Shown: positions 1 to 8,494 of the stretch, piece after piece
How the letters are laid out: the number at the start of each line of letters is the position of its first letter
How positions within the stretch are numbered: the stretch's first letter is position 1
Assembly: GCA_047974855.1 (NCBI GenBank)
Contig: JBKECT010000021.1
Span: 1-43,667 of the forward strand
Length of the DNA: 43,667 nucleotides
Origin: CAYNRG01 sp047974855
GTDB lineage: Bacteria; Bacillota_I; Bacilli_A; Erysipelotrichales; Erysipelotrichaceae
Reading direction: 5' to 3'
Notes under the pieces: model-generated
The model's input: only the letters and a program-made list of their open reading frames with translations
Told to the model about the DNA's origin: nothing
The model's database searches: none
Program-made: the position numbers and the translations under genes

Positions 1-2
1 TT

Positions 3-73
3 CTCCTTTTAGAACTACTCCTGCTCTTGTTTTCTTGTTTTTTTTTCGGGTTACTTATAATTTTATTATATCA
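3..73 (-). promoter_or_regulatory. Promoter and RBS of a gene lying left of the window
   Basis: On the minus strand an extended -10 (TGATATAAT, 73 to 65) is followed by an A-rich leader and an AAAAGGAG ribosome binding site at 10 to 3. A minus-strand gene should therefore start just beyond position 1. No good -35 hexamer is visible. Its product cannot be seen. The 74-206 stretch is T-rich on the plus strand and holds no gene or clear terminator. Confidence 0.5.
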
Positions 74-206
74 CACCCTTTTTGTGCCCCTTCACAATTT
101 TGTACTTTATACACAACTTCATAACCACTCACTGAACAAAATTTTCTTACTCCAAAATCTTTTATGGTTTATTTTAATTTTTGTTTTTTTCCATCTGTTT
201 TTATGT

Positions 207-2504
207 TCAAATTATATTTAAGATTGAGTCTATTAATTCAAATATTTGCTTACACTCCTCGTACCGTTCAACGAGCTCTGTTAAGCTCATTTCTCTCATG
301 TCTTGCAGTTGCTCGTTGTATGAACTCATTGAGTAAGCATACTGTGATTTCCAATATTCTTCATCTAATATTGATGCTCCATTCGCCACTGCTGTTTCAT
401 AGGATGCTTGCATCGCTTCTTCCTCGCCTTCTGTGCCTTTCCCTTGGCTGAAGATTGCTGCATCATTGATTGAATACATTGTTTTTGCTGATGAAATGGT
501 TGATAGAGGGTCAGAAACTGCAATTTCTACATACTGCCCACCGATTTCGTTAAAGATGACTCCCATTGAAAAGTCTAATTGTCCTGCATCGTCATATTCT
601 CCTGCTGTATCATATGCATCATTATTTTCTACTACATCTTTTTCATCAATTAATTTTGCTAGCTCTTCTCTATCCTTTTCCAATTCTTGCATTAATACTA
701 CTAAGTCATAGATTTCTATTGCAAGTGATAGCGGAACTCCTAGCATTTTTGCCAGTGCTTCCCTCCCAACTTTTTTAGCAATTAAAGTCGCAACATCCAC
801 CCCCTGATTTTGTAAAACTAACATCGTTACATCCACTCCATATTTATTTATTCTGCGTGATATTTCATCTATTTCTGCATCAATATTGTTTAGCAATAAT
901 CCTCTGTTCATCTCTTCTTTTTGTTTTCTATAATCTCTATTGCTCTCAAAATATGCAAAAACTCCCTCTTGCTGGAAATCCTCAGACAGTCCAACTTCTT
1001 CTCTTTTTCCTATAAGCGTTACTGTTAATGTACTATACTCAATGTTCACAATGTACTCTTGAAACTTGCAGTTCTTTATCATCTCTGCCGTACTTCCGAC
1101 CATTGCAAACTCTCTATTCACTAAATAAAGTTGATCTTCACTTATAATCCCTTGCTCTGCTTGCTTTGCAAATATCCCCGATGCATAGCTTGTTATTTGT
1201 TTTACCAGTTCCAATTCCTCATCGCTATGTCCTCCTAATTTTTCTAAATAGGCAAACATTTGTCCTTGATCAACGTTCTCTAGACTTAAAAATTGGTCTA
1301 TGTTTTCTATATTTACCATACTTCTATCTATGCCATCCGGCAAAACTCCCATATCAAATGTGATATCTATAAATGCCCTTTGCTCCGCATTCTCCATAAA
1401 TTTGCAATCTTCCGAAAAAACATTATTGCGAAACCCTTGATCTTCAAACAAACTTAAGTCCAACTCTCCCGATTTTATATAATTTCTCTTTGTAATATCA
1501 ACTATCTGTGCCATTGTCATTTTTGTTGATGCAAATTCTACAGCACTCAATTCTTCGACTAATACTTTAATATCATACGCTAAATCGTCAGCATGAATTC
1601 TCACCGCACTTACCACATCATTGTAGTCATTCATCATTGTATGAACTTCGCCTAATCTTACTACCTCATCTTTCATTTCTCCTATATTGTACAAAAGAGA
1701 CCCTTCAAATCCATTTAACTTTCCAGCAGAAAGCTCTTGAACATATCTATTGATCCCATTTAAATACGCTCCCTCTTCTTCTTGTGTATTGTATAAAATA
1801 GGGTATATTGTTTCTTGTTTTGCTGCATCAAAAATACTGGCATCCCTATCTTCACCAAGTTTTTTTATCTTTTCATCGGCTTCATCCAACTCTAAAATTG
1901 CCACTACCAGTGTATTCTCTCCATTGGACTTATACCCGCTTATTTCTGCAACTTTCGCTTCTAACTCTTGTACTATAAATATTGTATTCGATAGCTCTTC
2001 CGAAAAGCTAAAATAACTCGCCTTATCTGCCAACATAATGTCTCTGATAATTTTTTTACCAAGAAAATTAAATTCAGAATCTGTTTCATTTGAATACAAA
2101 CTTTCAAAGTCCATCTGTACACCTTGCTCAAAAACTAAAGATGATATCGCTGCTGTCTCTAATGCTGTCCCCAATTTTTCCTTATCGCCGTTTAATTCAA
2201 ACATGGTGTAGTCATCATTAAAATAATCATGTATAAATAAATCACTCGGTAAAACCCATTCTCCTTGCCTCTCTTCTTGCTTTTCATCCAAAAGCAGATT
2301 TATAGATTCTCTGCACAAATTTTCCATTACTTTACTACTAGGATAGAAACTCTTTGCAGCTTGCTTAAAAACTTGCATAATTTCTTCTAACTTGTCATTA
2401 TATTTTTTATTATACGTGCTTTTAAAATTTTTTATTTTTTGTTCAACTAAGGCTGCACTATCTCTATCGCTATCAACTAAACTTTTTTCTGCTGTGTATA
2501 TCAT
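207..2504 (-). CDS. Unrecognised 765-aa acidic, mostly helical protein
   Basis: I do not recognise this protein. It has no signal peptide and no clear transmembrane helix. It is very acidic, rich in Glu and Asp, with long stretches that read as amphipathic helix (roughly residues 1-70, 160-345 and 550-625). A hydrophobic patch near residues 595-625 (LGVPLSLAIEIYDLVVLM) is the only candidate membrane-interacting segment. The C-terminal 150 residues are Ser/Ala/Glu rich. The ATG overlaps the stop of the upstream 100-aa gene by four bases (ATGA) and has GGAGG 12 bases upstream, so the two are translationally coupled. A large protein behind a ~100-aa helical-hairpin protein resembles the layout of type VII secretion substrates and their small partners, but no LXG or WXG motif is visible, so that is only a guess. 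Confidence 0.75.
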   Translation of the reverse strand: MIYTAEKSLVDSDRDSAALVEQKIKNFKSTYNKKYNDKLEEIMQVFKQAAKSFYPSSKVMENLCRESINLLLDEKQEERQGEWVLPSDLFIHDYFNDDYTMFELNGDKEKLGTALETAAISSLVFEQGVQMDFESLYSNETDSEFNFLGKKIIRDIMLADKASYFSFSEELSNTIFIVQELEAKVAEISGYKSNGENTLVVAILELDEADEKIKKLGEDRDASIFDAAKQETIYPILYNTQEEEGAYLNGINRYVQELSAGKLNGFEGSLLYNIGEMKDEVVRLGEVHTMMNDYNDVVSAVRIHADDLAYDIKVLVEELSAVEFASTKMTMAQIVDITKRNYIKSGELDLSLFEDQGFRNNVFSEDCKFMENAEQRAFIDITFDMGVLPDGIDRSMVNIENIDQFLSLENVDQGQMFAYLEKLGGHSDEELELVKQITSYASGIFAKQAEQGIISEDQLYLVNREFAMVGSTAEMIKNCKFQEYIVNIEYSTLTVTLIGKREEVGLSEDFQQEGVFAYFESNRDYRKQKEEMNRGLLLNNIDAEIDEISRRINKYGVDVTMLVLQNQGVDVATLIAKKVGREALAKMLGVPLSLAIEIYDLVVLMQELEKDREELAKLIDEKDVVENNDAYDTAGEYDDAGQLDFSMGVIFNEIGGQYVEIAVSDPLSTISSAKTMYSINDAAIFSQGKGTEGEEEAMQASYETAVANGASILDEEYWKSQYAYSMSSYNEQLQDMREMSLTELVERYEECKQIFELIDSILNII

Positions 2505-2803
2505 TTCTCACTTAAACCTCCTATTTCACTCGACATCTCTTCGTCTATTTCTACATATTTTCCAATAATCTTTTTAGTTAGCACAATATACTCCTTATAA
2601 TAGCTAATCTCCGCTTGCAAGTATTCATATCCTTGCGATGCAAATTCTTTCACATTTTCAACATATGCTCCTGTTGCCTCATATCCTTCAATTTCATCAA
2701 GAAACCCTTTTAATGTTTTTATTTCTTCCACATATTTATCAATTGATTTCTCACACTTTTGTATATGTAAATTAAGTCTTTTATCCACTAGAATTTTTTT
2801 CAT
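2501..2803 (-). CDS. 100-aa helical protein, partner of the 765-aa protein
   Basis: A small charged protein of 100 residues that reads as two amphipathic helices (about 8-40 and 45-90) broken around the EGYEATGAY segment. There is no signal peptide, membrane helix or cysteine pair; the one Cys is near residue 17. An AGGAGAT ribosome binding site precedes the ATG. It is the first gene of a two-gene operon and overlaps the 765-aa gene by four bases, which suggests stoichiometric production. Size and helix-turn-helix hairpin shape recall WXG100-like or LXG-associated small proteins, but the WXG motif is absent. Function unknown. Confidence 0.7.
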   Translation of the reverse strand: MKKILVDKRLNLHIQKCEKSIDKYVEEIKTLKGFLDEIEGYEATGAYVENVKEFASQGYEYLQAEISYYKEYIVLTKKIIGKYVEIDEEMSSEIGGLSEK

Positions 2804-2863
2804 CTCTGCATCTCCTTAATACATAAATTTTACACTATTCATATTATTAATACAATATACTAT

Positions 2864-2889
2864 AAAATACTGTTTGTTGACTGTATTTT
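2864..2889. repeat. Inverted repeat upstream of the two-gene module
   Basis: AAAATAC (2864-2870) and GTATTTT (2883-2889) are exact 7-bp arms separated by 12 bases. The repeat lies about 60 bp upstream of the 100-aa gene, where a promoter should be, and no T-tract follows it on the minus strand. It could be an operator. The region is AT-rich, so chance symmetry is possible. Confidence 0.3.
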
Positions 2890-2972
2890 GTTTTCACAGT
2901 TCTCCATCCTCTTAACGCTTCTACGCAAAATTCATGAGTTGCCCGATGTCTTCCATTCGCTCTTACCTTAAT

Positions 2973-3006
2973 GTAAAAATAGCACAAATGCACTGCCTTT
3001 GCATTT
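2973..3006 (-). terminator. Weak terminator after the DUF3783 gene
   Basis: On the minus strand AAATGCA (3006-3000) pairs with TGCATTT (2992-2986) around a 7-base loop, followed by GTGCTATTTTT. It lies about 20 bp past the stop at 3028. The stem is short and the T-tract is offset, so strength is doubtful. Confidence 0.4.
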
Positions 3007-3027
3007 TTTCAGCAGATTGCTAATGTA

Positions 3028-3558
3028 CTATTTTAATTTGTATAATAGTTCTATCAACTCGTTTAACTTGCTCAAATGATATTGTGCCTTTGTTTCCTCA
3101 ACAGGATTTTGCAAAAACAGATATGCATCCATCAACTCTTTCTTGTGATCATCACTCAAGTTTGCAAGTTCTAATCCTTCCAACTCTTTCATTCGCCATT
3201 GAATTTCATCTAAAAGGGCGTAAAACTGATGTTCTCTTTCTAATTCTTGTAATAAATGATGAAGTGTCCACTGTGCATTATTTTCATTAACAACTCCGAT
3301 AGCTCCATCAAATTCAACATCCTGTTGCAACAGTTTCACAAGCTGCACTAATTCATCTCGACTTACTTGGCTAAAAAGTAGCACAGCACTATCCATCAAT
3401 ACTTGACCAACTTTTTCTTGCTTGATAAATAAATCTCTAACACTGCCCTTTAGATCATCTTCATAAATAAAATCACATTCCACATGCAGTTGTTCTGCGT
3501 GCTTTTTTATTTTTTCAAATTCCAATTGGCTCACACCTGCTACTTTGAGCATTCTCAT
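3028..3558 (-). CDS. DUF3783-like protein
   Basis: A soluble protein of 176 residues from the chosen ATG. The segment NENNAQWTLHHLLQELEREH matches the conserved core of DUF3783 (consensus of the kind N-x-x-W-T-l-x-x-L-l-x-x-L-x-x-E-H), seen in small clostridial proteins of unknown role. The N-terminal MRMLKVAGVSQLEFEKIKKH fits that family's opening beta-strand and helix. A longer reading frame starts at a TTG (3594) inside the upstream esterase gene. The ATG at 3558 begins 4 bases after the esterase stop and is the more natural start; a second ATG at 3552 is also possible. The ribosome binding site is weak either way, which suggests coupling to the esterase gene. Confidence 0.6.
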   Translation of the reverse strand: MRMLKVAGVSQLEFEKIKKHAEQLHVECDFIYEDDLKGSVRDLFIKQEKVGQVLMDSAVLLFSQVSRDELVQLVKLLQQDVEFDGAIGVVNENNAQWTLHHLLQELEREHQFYALLDEIQWRMKELEGLELANLSDDHKKELMDAYLFLQNPVEETKAQYHLSKLNELIELLYKLK

Positions 3559-3562
3559 CTCA

Positions 3563-4393
3563 CTAATCTTGAACACGTCCGCTACCCGTTCCAAATGTCG
3601 ATTTTTCCAGTGGCAACCATTCCAGTGCTTTCTTTATCATCTTATCCCAATACTCCCAATCATGTGAACCACTGTTTTCTACATAGGCATGTTCTTGTTG
3701 CATCTTTTCTAAAATAGCATGAAACCGACGATTTTCATTCAATAAAAAATCTTCTGTTCCACAGGCTAAATACAGCATCGGAAACTCGCCCGATTGATTT
3801 GCTTGTTTAGCTAAATGAACATAGTCTTTGTCACTGCCACTTAACTTTTCTAAATCACCAAATATACTTTCATAATAATGGCGATTGCGAAATGGAATTT
3901 CTTCTGTGTACTTTGATTGCAATGCTTGATCTATAACAAGTCCGCTTGACAATGCAACAATTGCACCGAATACATCTCTGTATTTTAATCCATTTATCAA
4001 TGCTCCATAACCACCCATGGAAAGTCCACCAATAAATGTATCTTCTTTTTTCTCTGATAAATGAAACATCCGCCGAGTAACTTGCACTAATTCTTCTCCA
4101 ATAAACTTTCCTCTTTTTTCATCAACTGCTTCTTGATCAATATAGAACCGATTTTCTCCAGCCGGCATAATCACCGCTAGATTTTTTTCTTGAGCCCATT
4201 GCGCTATCCTTGTGTTACTTACCCAATCTCCTTGATCACCAAAAATCCCATGCAACAGATACAAACATTTTAGTGGTTCTTGTTTTGTTTCCGCTCTTTT
4301 ATTTCCTCTTGCTTTGTCGACTGGTAAGATAACTTTTAGCGTTACTGTCCTCATTAAACTTGTTGAATAAAAATTGACATCCATGATTGCCAT
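3563..4393 (-). CDS. estA: EstA/FrmB-like serine esterase
   Basis: A cytoplasmic alpha/beta-hydrolase of the tributyrin esterase / S-formylglutathione hydrolase (FrmB/YbbA) family, about 276 residues, the usual length. The visible motifs are the LHGIFGDQGDW oxyanion-side loop near residue 50, the nucleophile elbow GGLSMGGYG with Ser near 125, and the C-terminal GSHDWEYWDKM catalytic His near 243. Family members hydrolyse short-chain acyl esters. The ATG at 4393 is preferred over the one at 4399 because GAGG then lies seven bases upstream instead of abutting the start. A TATAAT (minus strand, 4428-4423) lies upstream, next to the T-tract of the ABC-operon terminator. The DUF3783 gene follows directly. 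Confidence 0.85.
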   Translation of the reverse strand: MAIMDVNFYSTSLMRTVTLKVILPVDKARGNKRAETKQEPLKCLYLLHGIFGDQGDWVSNTRIAQWAQEKNLAVIMPAGENRFYIDQEAVDEKRGKFIGEELVQVTRRMFHLSEKKEDTFIGGLSMGGYGALINGLKYRDVFGAIVALSSGLVIDQALQSKYTEEIPFRNRHYYESIFGDLEKLSGSDKDYVHLAKQANQSGEFPMLYLACGTEDFLLNENRRFHAILEKMQQEHAYVENSGSHDWEYWDKMIKKALEWLPLEKSTFGTGSGRVQD

Positions 4394-4432
4394 AGTCATT
4401 CCTCTTTTCTCTTGTTCTATTTATTATATAAG

Positions 4433-4462
4433 AAAAAGCGCTAGAAATTCTAGCACTTTTTT
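4433..4462 (-). terminator. Terminator after the ABC permease gene
   Basis: A near-perfect inverted repeat (AAAAAGCGCTAGAA / TTCTAGCACTTTTTT on the plus strand) starts at the permease stop codon and gives a stem ending in T5 on the minus strand. It closes the ABC transporter operon just before the esterase promoter. Confidence 0.75.
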
Positions 4463-5294
4463 AATCCAACTCGATTTTGTGATTGATAAAATAGACTGTA
4501 CCAAAAAATAAAATAGCAATGTAAATAACGCCAACCAATGCTTCTACCCCTAAATAAAGATTAACTCCCGCTATATTATTGACCACTTCAGTTGTCGCTA
4601 TGTCTCTAAGTACTTCAGTCATCTTAATCCCTGACAAGCTTGACACCATCGGCCAAATGATGTACCTATAAATAATTCCACTCAGCCATGTGGTCGCCAC
4701 GACAAATGCAAGCCCCCACAAAAAGCGCATCTTTTTAGTTAGCTGTGTTTGAACAAAAGTCATTAATGCAAATGGGAACATAAATGAAAGCACCGAAGTA
4801 ACAAATCCATTGAGCATTTGGATAGCAAACGTGCTTGAAAATGATATTCCCTCTACTATCAACATAAACAACTCTGTGCCATTCATCCCCATCTCGTTTA
4901 ATGATATGATTAGATATCTTAATAGTGGAAACAGAAAAATCATAATGCAAATAGTGGCAAATATTCCAGTTATCACCCCTATAATAAAACAAACGATTAA
5001 CTTTGATCCTAGAATGGTTTTAGCATCATAAGGCAATGTCAGAGTTAAATATCCTGGTTTTTTATACATTGAGCGATAAAAATTTGTGATGATCCAAACG
5101 TAAATAGCAACAAATATTCCCAAAACCCCTAACATGGTAAGGAGGAAAATCATTGTTTGAAGATCTTCGGTCGCTCTTGCATTATAATCTCCAATTGCTA
5201 TAGCCCCCACAATAGAAAGGATAATTCCAACTAAGTAGATTTTACCCAAACTCCGATACGCCCCTAAAATTTCATGTTTAATTAATTTTAACAT
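4461..5294 (-). CDS. ABC transporter permease
   Basis: An integral membrane protein of 277 residues with about six hydrophobic segments (roughly 20-40, 48-72, 95-130, 150-185, 190-215 and 245-270). It is the membrane subunit for the adjacent ATPase: its ATG overlaps the ATPase stop by seven bases. It has the shape of the ABC-2/YtrC-like permeases that pair with single-domain ATPases in Firmicutes, often in peptide-antibiotic or cell-envelope stress response. The substrate cannot be read from the sequence. No GntR-type regulator, a common partner of such pairs, is next to it. Confidence 0.8.
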   Translation of the reverse strand: MLKLIKHEILGAYRSLGKIYLVGIILSIVGAIAIGDYNARATEDLQTMIFLLTMLGVLGIFVAIYVWIITNFYRSMYKKPGYLTLTLPYDAKTILGSKLIVCFIIGVITGIFATICIMIFLFPLLRYLIISLNEMGMNGTELFMLIVEGISFSSTFAIQMLNGFVTSVLSFMFPFALMTFVQTQLTKKMRFLWGLAFVVATTWLSGIIYRYIIWPMVSSLSGIKMTEVLRDIATTEVVNNIAGVNLYLGVEALVGVIYIAILFFGTVYFINHKIELD

Positions 5295-6001
5295 TTGAAC
5301 TCCTCCTTGAAAATTTCATTAATGGATTTTCCGCTTTCTTCAACCAGTTCTTTTGCGTTTTTATGAAGCAGAACTTCTCCCTCTTTTAAGAAAATAACTT
5401 CATCAAATATGGTTTCAATATCACTAATCAAATGCGTTGATATTAATACCAAACTATCCGCTTGTGCATTTTGAATAATAATCTCTAAAATTAATTCCCT
5501 AGTGGCTGGATCTACCCCTCCAATTGGTTCATCAAGAATATAAATTTTCGCTTTACGACTCATAACTAAAACCAATTGCAACCGCTCTTTCATCCCCTTA
5601 GACAAAGTTTTAATTTTCATCTTTGGCATTAGCGCTAGTCTCTCTAACAATTCCTCTGCTTTTGCTCTATCAAAATCATCATAAAGATCATCAAAATACT
5701 TCACGATATCTTTTACAAACATCCATTCCGAAAAATAAACTTCATCTGGTAAATATGAAATCGCTTTGCGGCTATATACCCCCAGCGGTTTTCCATTAAC
5801 CTCAATTTCGCCTGTATATTTATGGTACAATCCATTCAACACCTTGATTAGCGTTGTTTTCCCACTACCGTTAGGTCCTAACAGTCCAACAACACCTGAA
5901 TATTTTAACTGAAGAGTTACTCTTTTTAAAGCTTTTTTTCCACCACCAAAGCTCTTGCTTAGGTTACTGATGGATAAAAAATTTTGTTCATCATTATTCA
6001 T
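5288..6001 (-). CDS. ABC transporter ATP-binding protein
   Basis: A single-domain ABC ATPase of 237 residues. Walker A reads GLLGPNGSGKTTL (about residues 40-52), the signature motif is the degenerate LSKGMKERLQ, and Walker B is IYILDEPIGGVDP, followed by the STHLISD switch His. The degenerate signature and lack of accessory domains fit the YtrB/BcrA-like group of exporters. The start is the ATG at 6001 because a perfect AGGAGG (6013-6008) lies six bases upstream; the longer in-frame ATG at 6025 would bury that site. It is the first gene of a two-gene operon with the permease. Confidence 0.88.
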   Translation of the reverse strand: MNNDEQNFLSISNLSKSFGGGKKALKRVTLQLKYSGVVGLLGPNGSGKTTLIKVLNGLYHKYTGEIEVNGKPLGVYSRKAISYLPDEVYFSEWMFVKDIVKYFDDLYDDFDRAKAEELLERLALMPKMKIKTLSKGMKERLQLVLVMSRKAKIYILDEPIGGVDPATRELILEIIIQNAQADSLVLISTHLISDIETIFDEVIFLKEGEVLLHKNAKELVEESGKSINEIFKEEFKC

Positions 6002-6076
6002 AATTTTCCTCCTAAATATTACCATATTTATTTTAGTTTATTATGTACATTAAGTCAACTCAACAATAGTGATAAC

Positions 6077-6763
6077 TCACTCCATGCTACTGATGAAGTT
6101 AACAATTTCATCAGTAGTCGTTTCTTGTTGCTTTTCCCTTGTTATTGTTGCGGTTCCATCTCCACTTTGTTCCCCATAATATCCAAAAAATGCATGGTTT
6201 CCACCTGCGATTTCATCAACTATAAATCCCTCTAATTTCTTTCTGTTGATCACTTCATCATGCTCACCAACTAAAATTAATGTAGGTAATAGCATTGGTT
6301 GACTTGGATATGCTCCAAGTAAAATCAACCCCGCAATTTGGTCTTCATTTTTCTCTGCGAAACTCGCTGCCATCGCTCCCCCTAAAGAGTGTCCACCTAT
6401 ATACCACTGACTTATTTCAGGGTGATTTTCAATAGCATTTGTTGCAGCATTAATATCAAATACTGCCAAATTAAAAGGCATCTCAAACAAAAAGGTCTCT
6501 ATTCCTTTGTCTGACAACATTTGCATCAATGGTGCATACGCTTCTTCTTCTACCTTTCCTCCAGGATAAAAAATAAACCCTATGCTTGTTTCACTATCTG
6601 ATGAAAAAACCGTGTATTTTCCTTCATCAATTCCTCTTTCAAAATATGCTTGTGCTATCTCATCTGCGTGGTAATAATCTTGAGTATAAATAAAGAACGC
6701 ACCCACTCCGATAAGTATTAATCCTACTATCAAGATTCCAATTTGCTTTAATCTTTTCTTCAT
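6077..6763 (-). CDS. Membrane-anchored alpha/beta-hydrolase
   Basis: 228 residues with an N-terminal signal-anchor (residues 8-26, ILIVGLILIGVGAFFIYT) followed by an extracytoplasmic hydrolase domain. The nucleophile elbow is GGHSLGGAMA (around 120), the acidic residue is likely the Asp in LVGEHDEVI, and the catalytic His is in GGNHAFFGYYG. This matches the Abhydrolase_5 type seen in small Gram-positive surface hydrolases, probably acting on esters or thioesters. The substrate is unknown. The gene overlaps the folA stop by four bases (ATGA), so it is co-translated with folA, although no metabolic link is obvious. Confidence 0.82.
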   Translation of the reverse strand: MKKRLKQIGILIVGLILIGVGAFFIYTQDYYHADEIAQAYFERGIDEGKYTVFSSDSETSIGFIFYPGGKVEEEAYAPLMQMLSDKGIETFLFEMPFNLAVFDINAATNAIENHPEISQWYIGGHSLGGAMAASFAEKNEDQIAGLILLGAYPSQPMLLPTLILVGEHDEVINRKKLEGFIVDEIAGGNHAFFGYYGEQSGDGTATITREKQQETTTDEIVNFISSME

Positions 6764-7230
6764 TTTATTTTTCGCTCATACACAAAGCAAGTATAGGGAA
6801 TTCCACTTGTTACTCGCTTTATTTCTTTCTTTTCAAATGGTTCTAAATCAACTTCAGGGAAAGTGGTGTCGCCTTCAAACTCTTTTTCAATCTCTGTTAT
6901 ATAAAAACGATCTACAAAAGGAATGGCTTGCTTATAAATAGATGCACCACCAATGACAAAAATTTCTTTTGTCGCCATAGAGAAAGCTTCAGCCAATGAG
7001 TTTGCGACTTTACATCGTGGTACCTTATAGTTTTTATCTGTTGTCACTATAATGTTCTCTCTTTCATCTAAGACTTTACCAATTGTCTCAAAAGTTTTTC
7101 TTCCCATCACAACACTTGTATTTTGAGTTACCTCTTTAAAGTAACTCAGTTCACTTGGAATAACCCAAGGCATTTCCCCCCTATTACCTATCACCCTATT
7201 TTTATCCATCGCAACGATTAATGAAATCAT
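6760..7230 (-). CDS. folA: Dihydrofolate reductase
   Basis: Reduces dihydrofolate to tetrahydrofolate with NADPH. The 156-residue length is typical. The N-terminus (MISLIVAMDKNRVIGN), the GEMPW loop and the VVMGRKTFETIG NADPH-binding segment are all present, with FVIGGASIYKQAI further on. The acidic active-site residue at the E. coli Asp27 position is Glu27 here (IPSELSYFK). Glu is usual in vertebrate enzymes and less common in bacteria. GGAGG lies nine bases before the ATG. The gene is coupled by a four-base overlap to a downstream membrane hydrolase. thyA, a frequent neighbour, is not in this window. Confidence 0.95.
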   Translation of the reverse strand: MISLIVAMDKNRVIGNRGEMPWVIPSELSYFKEVTQNTSVVMGRKTFETIGKVLDERENIIVTTDKNYKVPRCKVANSLAEAFSMATKEIFVIGGASIYKQAIPFVDRFYITEIEKEFEGDTTFPEVDLEPFEKKEIKRVTSGIPYTCFVYERKIK

Positions 7231-7249
7231 CTTGTTTCCTCCATCATAT

Positions 7250-7280
7250 CAAAAGCCTTATTTATCATAAGGCTTTCCTT
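7250..7280 (-). terminator. Terminator after the DUF349 gene
   Basis: A 10-bp inverted repeat (AAAGCCTTAT, 7252-7261, with ATAAGGCTTT, 7267-7276) directly follows the DUF349 stop. On the minus strand it ends in a short TTTT. It separates the DUF349 gene from folA. Confidence 0.65.
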
Positions 7281-8435
7281 TTATTCCGCTAACTTCTTAT
7301 CAATATCGTCTAACTCTGCTTCCAATTGACTAATAAACTCTTTTTTATCTTCCATATCTTCTTTCAATTCATTAACCGCTCTCTCACTAATCATTCCAAC
7401 CATATTTTCTTGCATGCGTTTTAATTGGTTTTTTTGTGAAGCAATCATTTCTTGTTTTCTTAATCTTGTCTCAAGCATCCGATTTCTCCACTCCTGATGA
7501 CGTTGATCTCTATTTTCTTTTAAATTATCAAAGTATTGATCCATCAATGCCCTAAAATTTGTCCACACTTTGTTTTCATTGTCTTTTCCAGCAAACCCAA
7601 TTTCCTTCCACTGGCTACCTAAATCTTTCATAGCTGCTGTATCTTCTTTAGAATACTCCGCTCTTTCCAAAATTTCTTGAGCTTGTTTAATCATTCCTTT
7701 TTTCTTTGAAGCATTTTCGCTTTCAACTGATTTCATATGTTGGTTGTATTCTTCACGTCGTTCATAAAATTGTTGTCGAACTTCATTAAATTCTTTCCAC
7801 AATTTGTCTTCATGCTCACGTCCTGCACTGCCCACTTTTTTCCATTGTGCCATCATTTCTTGGAACACTTTACTTGTCGCATTCCAATCGTCAGAGCTCA
7901 CCAATTTTTTAGCGTCCTCAATTAATGCTTCCTTTACCTTTTTAGCATTTGCGAATTGATCTTGCAGCTTCTTCCAATTATCTTCTTTTCTTTGGAAAAA
8001 CTTTTGACGTTCTCCATTAAATTGTTCCCACAACCGATCATCTTCCTCATGTCCCGCTGTTTTCACCATCTTCCATTGCTCCATCAACTCTGACATCAAT
8101 GTTGTGGTTTTACTCCAATCCGTTGAATTAGCCGCTTGCTTTGCTTGGGCAATTAATTCTTCTTTTGCCTTGGCATTTTCTTTGTACTCTTCTCTTCTTT
8201 TGGCGAAGAAAACATCCAAAGATCCTTCAAATTCCTCTTCAAGCGATTGCTCATAAGCTGAATCCATCGAAGAAATTCTTCTCCATTGTCGTCTCAATTC
8301 TGATATTTCTTTTAAAATTTGCTGATCTGCTGCTTCAAAATTAATTGCTTTTGCTTGTTCAATTAACTTCTTTCTTTTCTCAATATCCAACTCTAAGTCA
8401 TCAATTTCTAAAAATTCATCATTTATTCTATTCAT
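7281..8435 (-). CDS. DUF349 repeat protein
   Basis: A highly charged, coiled-coil-like cytoplasmic protein of 384 residues made of DUF349 repeats. Four copies of a core with QWK/QWR, a short linker often containing AG, then LW-x2-F and an aromatic-basic end can be read: LRRQWRRIS, LMEQWKMVKTAGHEEDDRLW, MMAQWKKVGSAGREHEDKLW and LGSQWKEIGFAGKDNENKVW. Function in Firmicutes is not established. The start is the ATG at 8435 because GGAGG lies five bases upstream; a TTG start four codons earlier would overlap that site. It seems to be transcribed alone between the MATE gene and a terminator. Confidence 0.88.
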   Translation of the reverse strand: MNRINDEFLEIDDLELDIEKRKKLIEQAKAINFEAADQQILKEISELRRQWRRISSMDSAYEQSLEEEFEGSLDVFFAKRREEYKENAKAKEELIAQAKQAANSTDWSKTTTLMSELMEQWKMVKTAGHEEDDRLWEQFNGERQKFFQRKEDNWKKLQDQFANAKKVKEALIEDAKKLVSSDDWNATSKVFQEMMAQWKKVGSAGREHEDKLWKEFNEVRQQFYERREEYNQHMKSVESENASKKKGMIKQAQEILERAEYSKEDTAAMKDLGSQWKEIGFAGKDNENKVWTNFRALMDQYFDNLKENRDQRHQEWRNRMLETRLRKQEMIASQKNQLKRMQENMVGMISERAVNELKEDMEDKKEFISQLEAELDDIDKKLAE

Positions 8436-8494
8436 TTTTACCTCCAACTCTTTCCTTTATTTTACACTAAAATCACTTTAATTTCATATAAAAT

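Noticed and set aside
27..451. Plus-strand open frames at the left edge
   Set aside because: Low-complexity, hydrophobic translations of T-rich DNA and antisense of the 765-aa gene; no ribosome binding site.
3559..3594. TTG start of the DUF3783 gene overlapping the esterase gene
   Set aside because: It would give a 32-base overlap and no ribosome binding site; the ATG at 3558 fits the family N-terminus.
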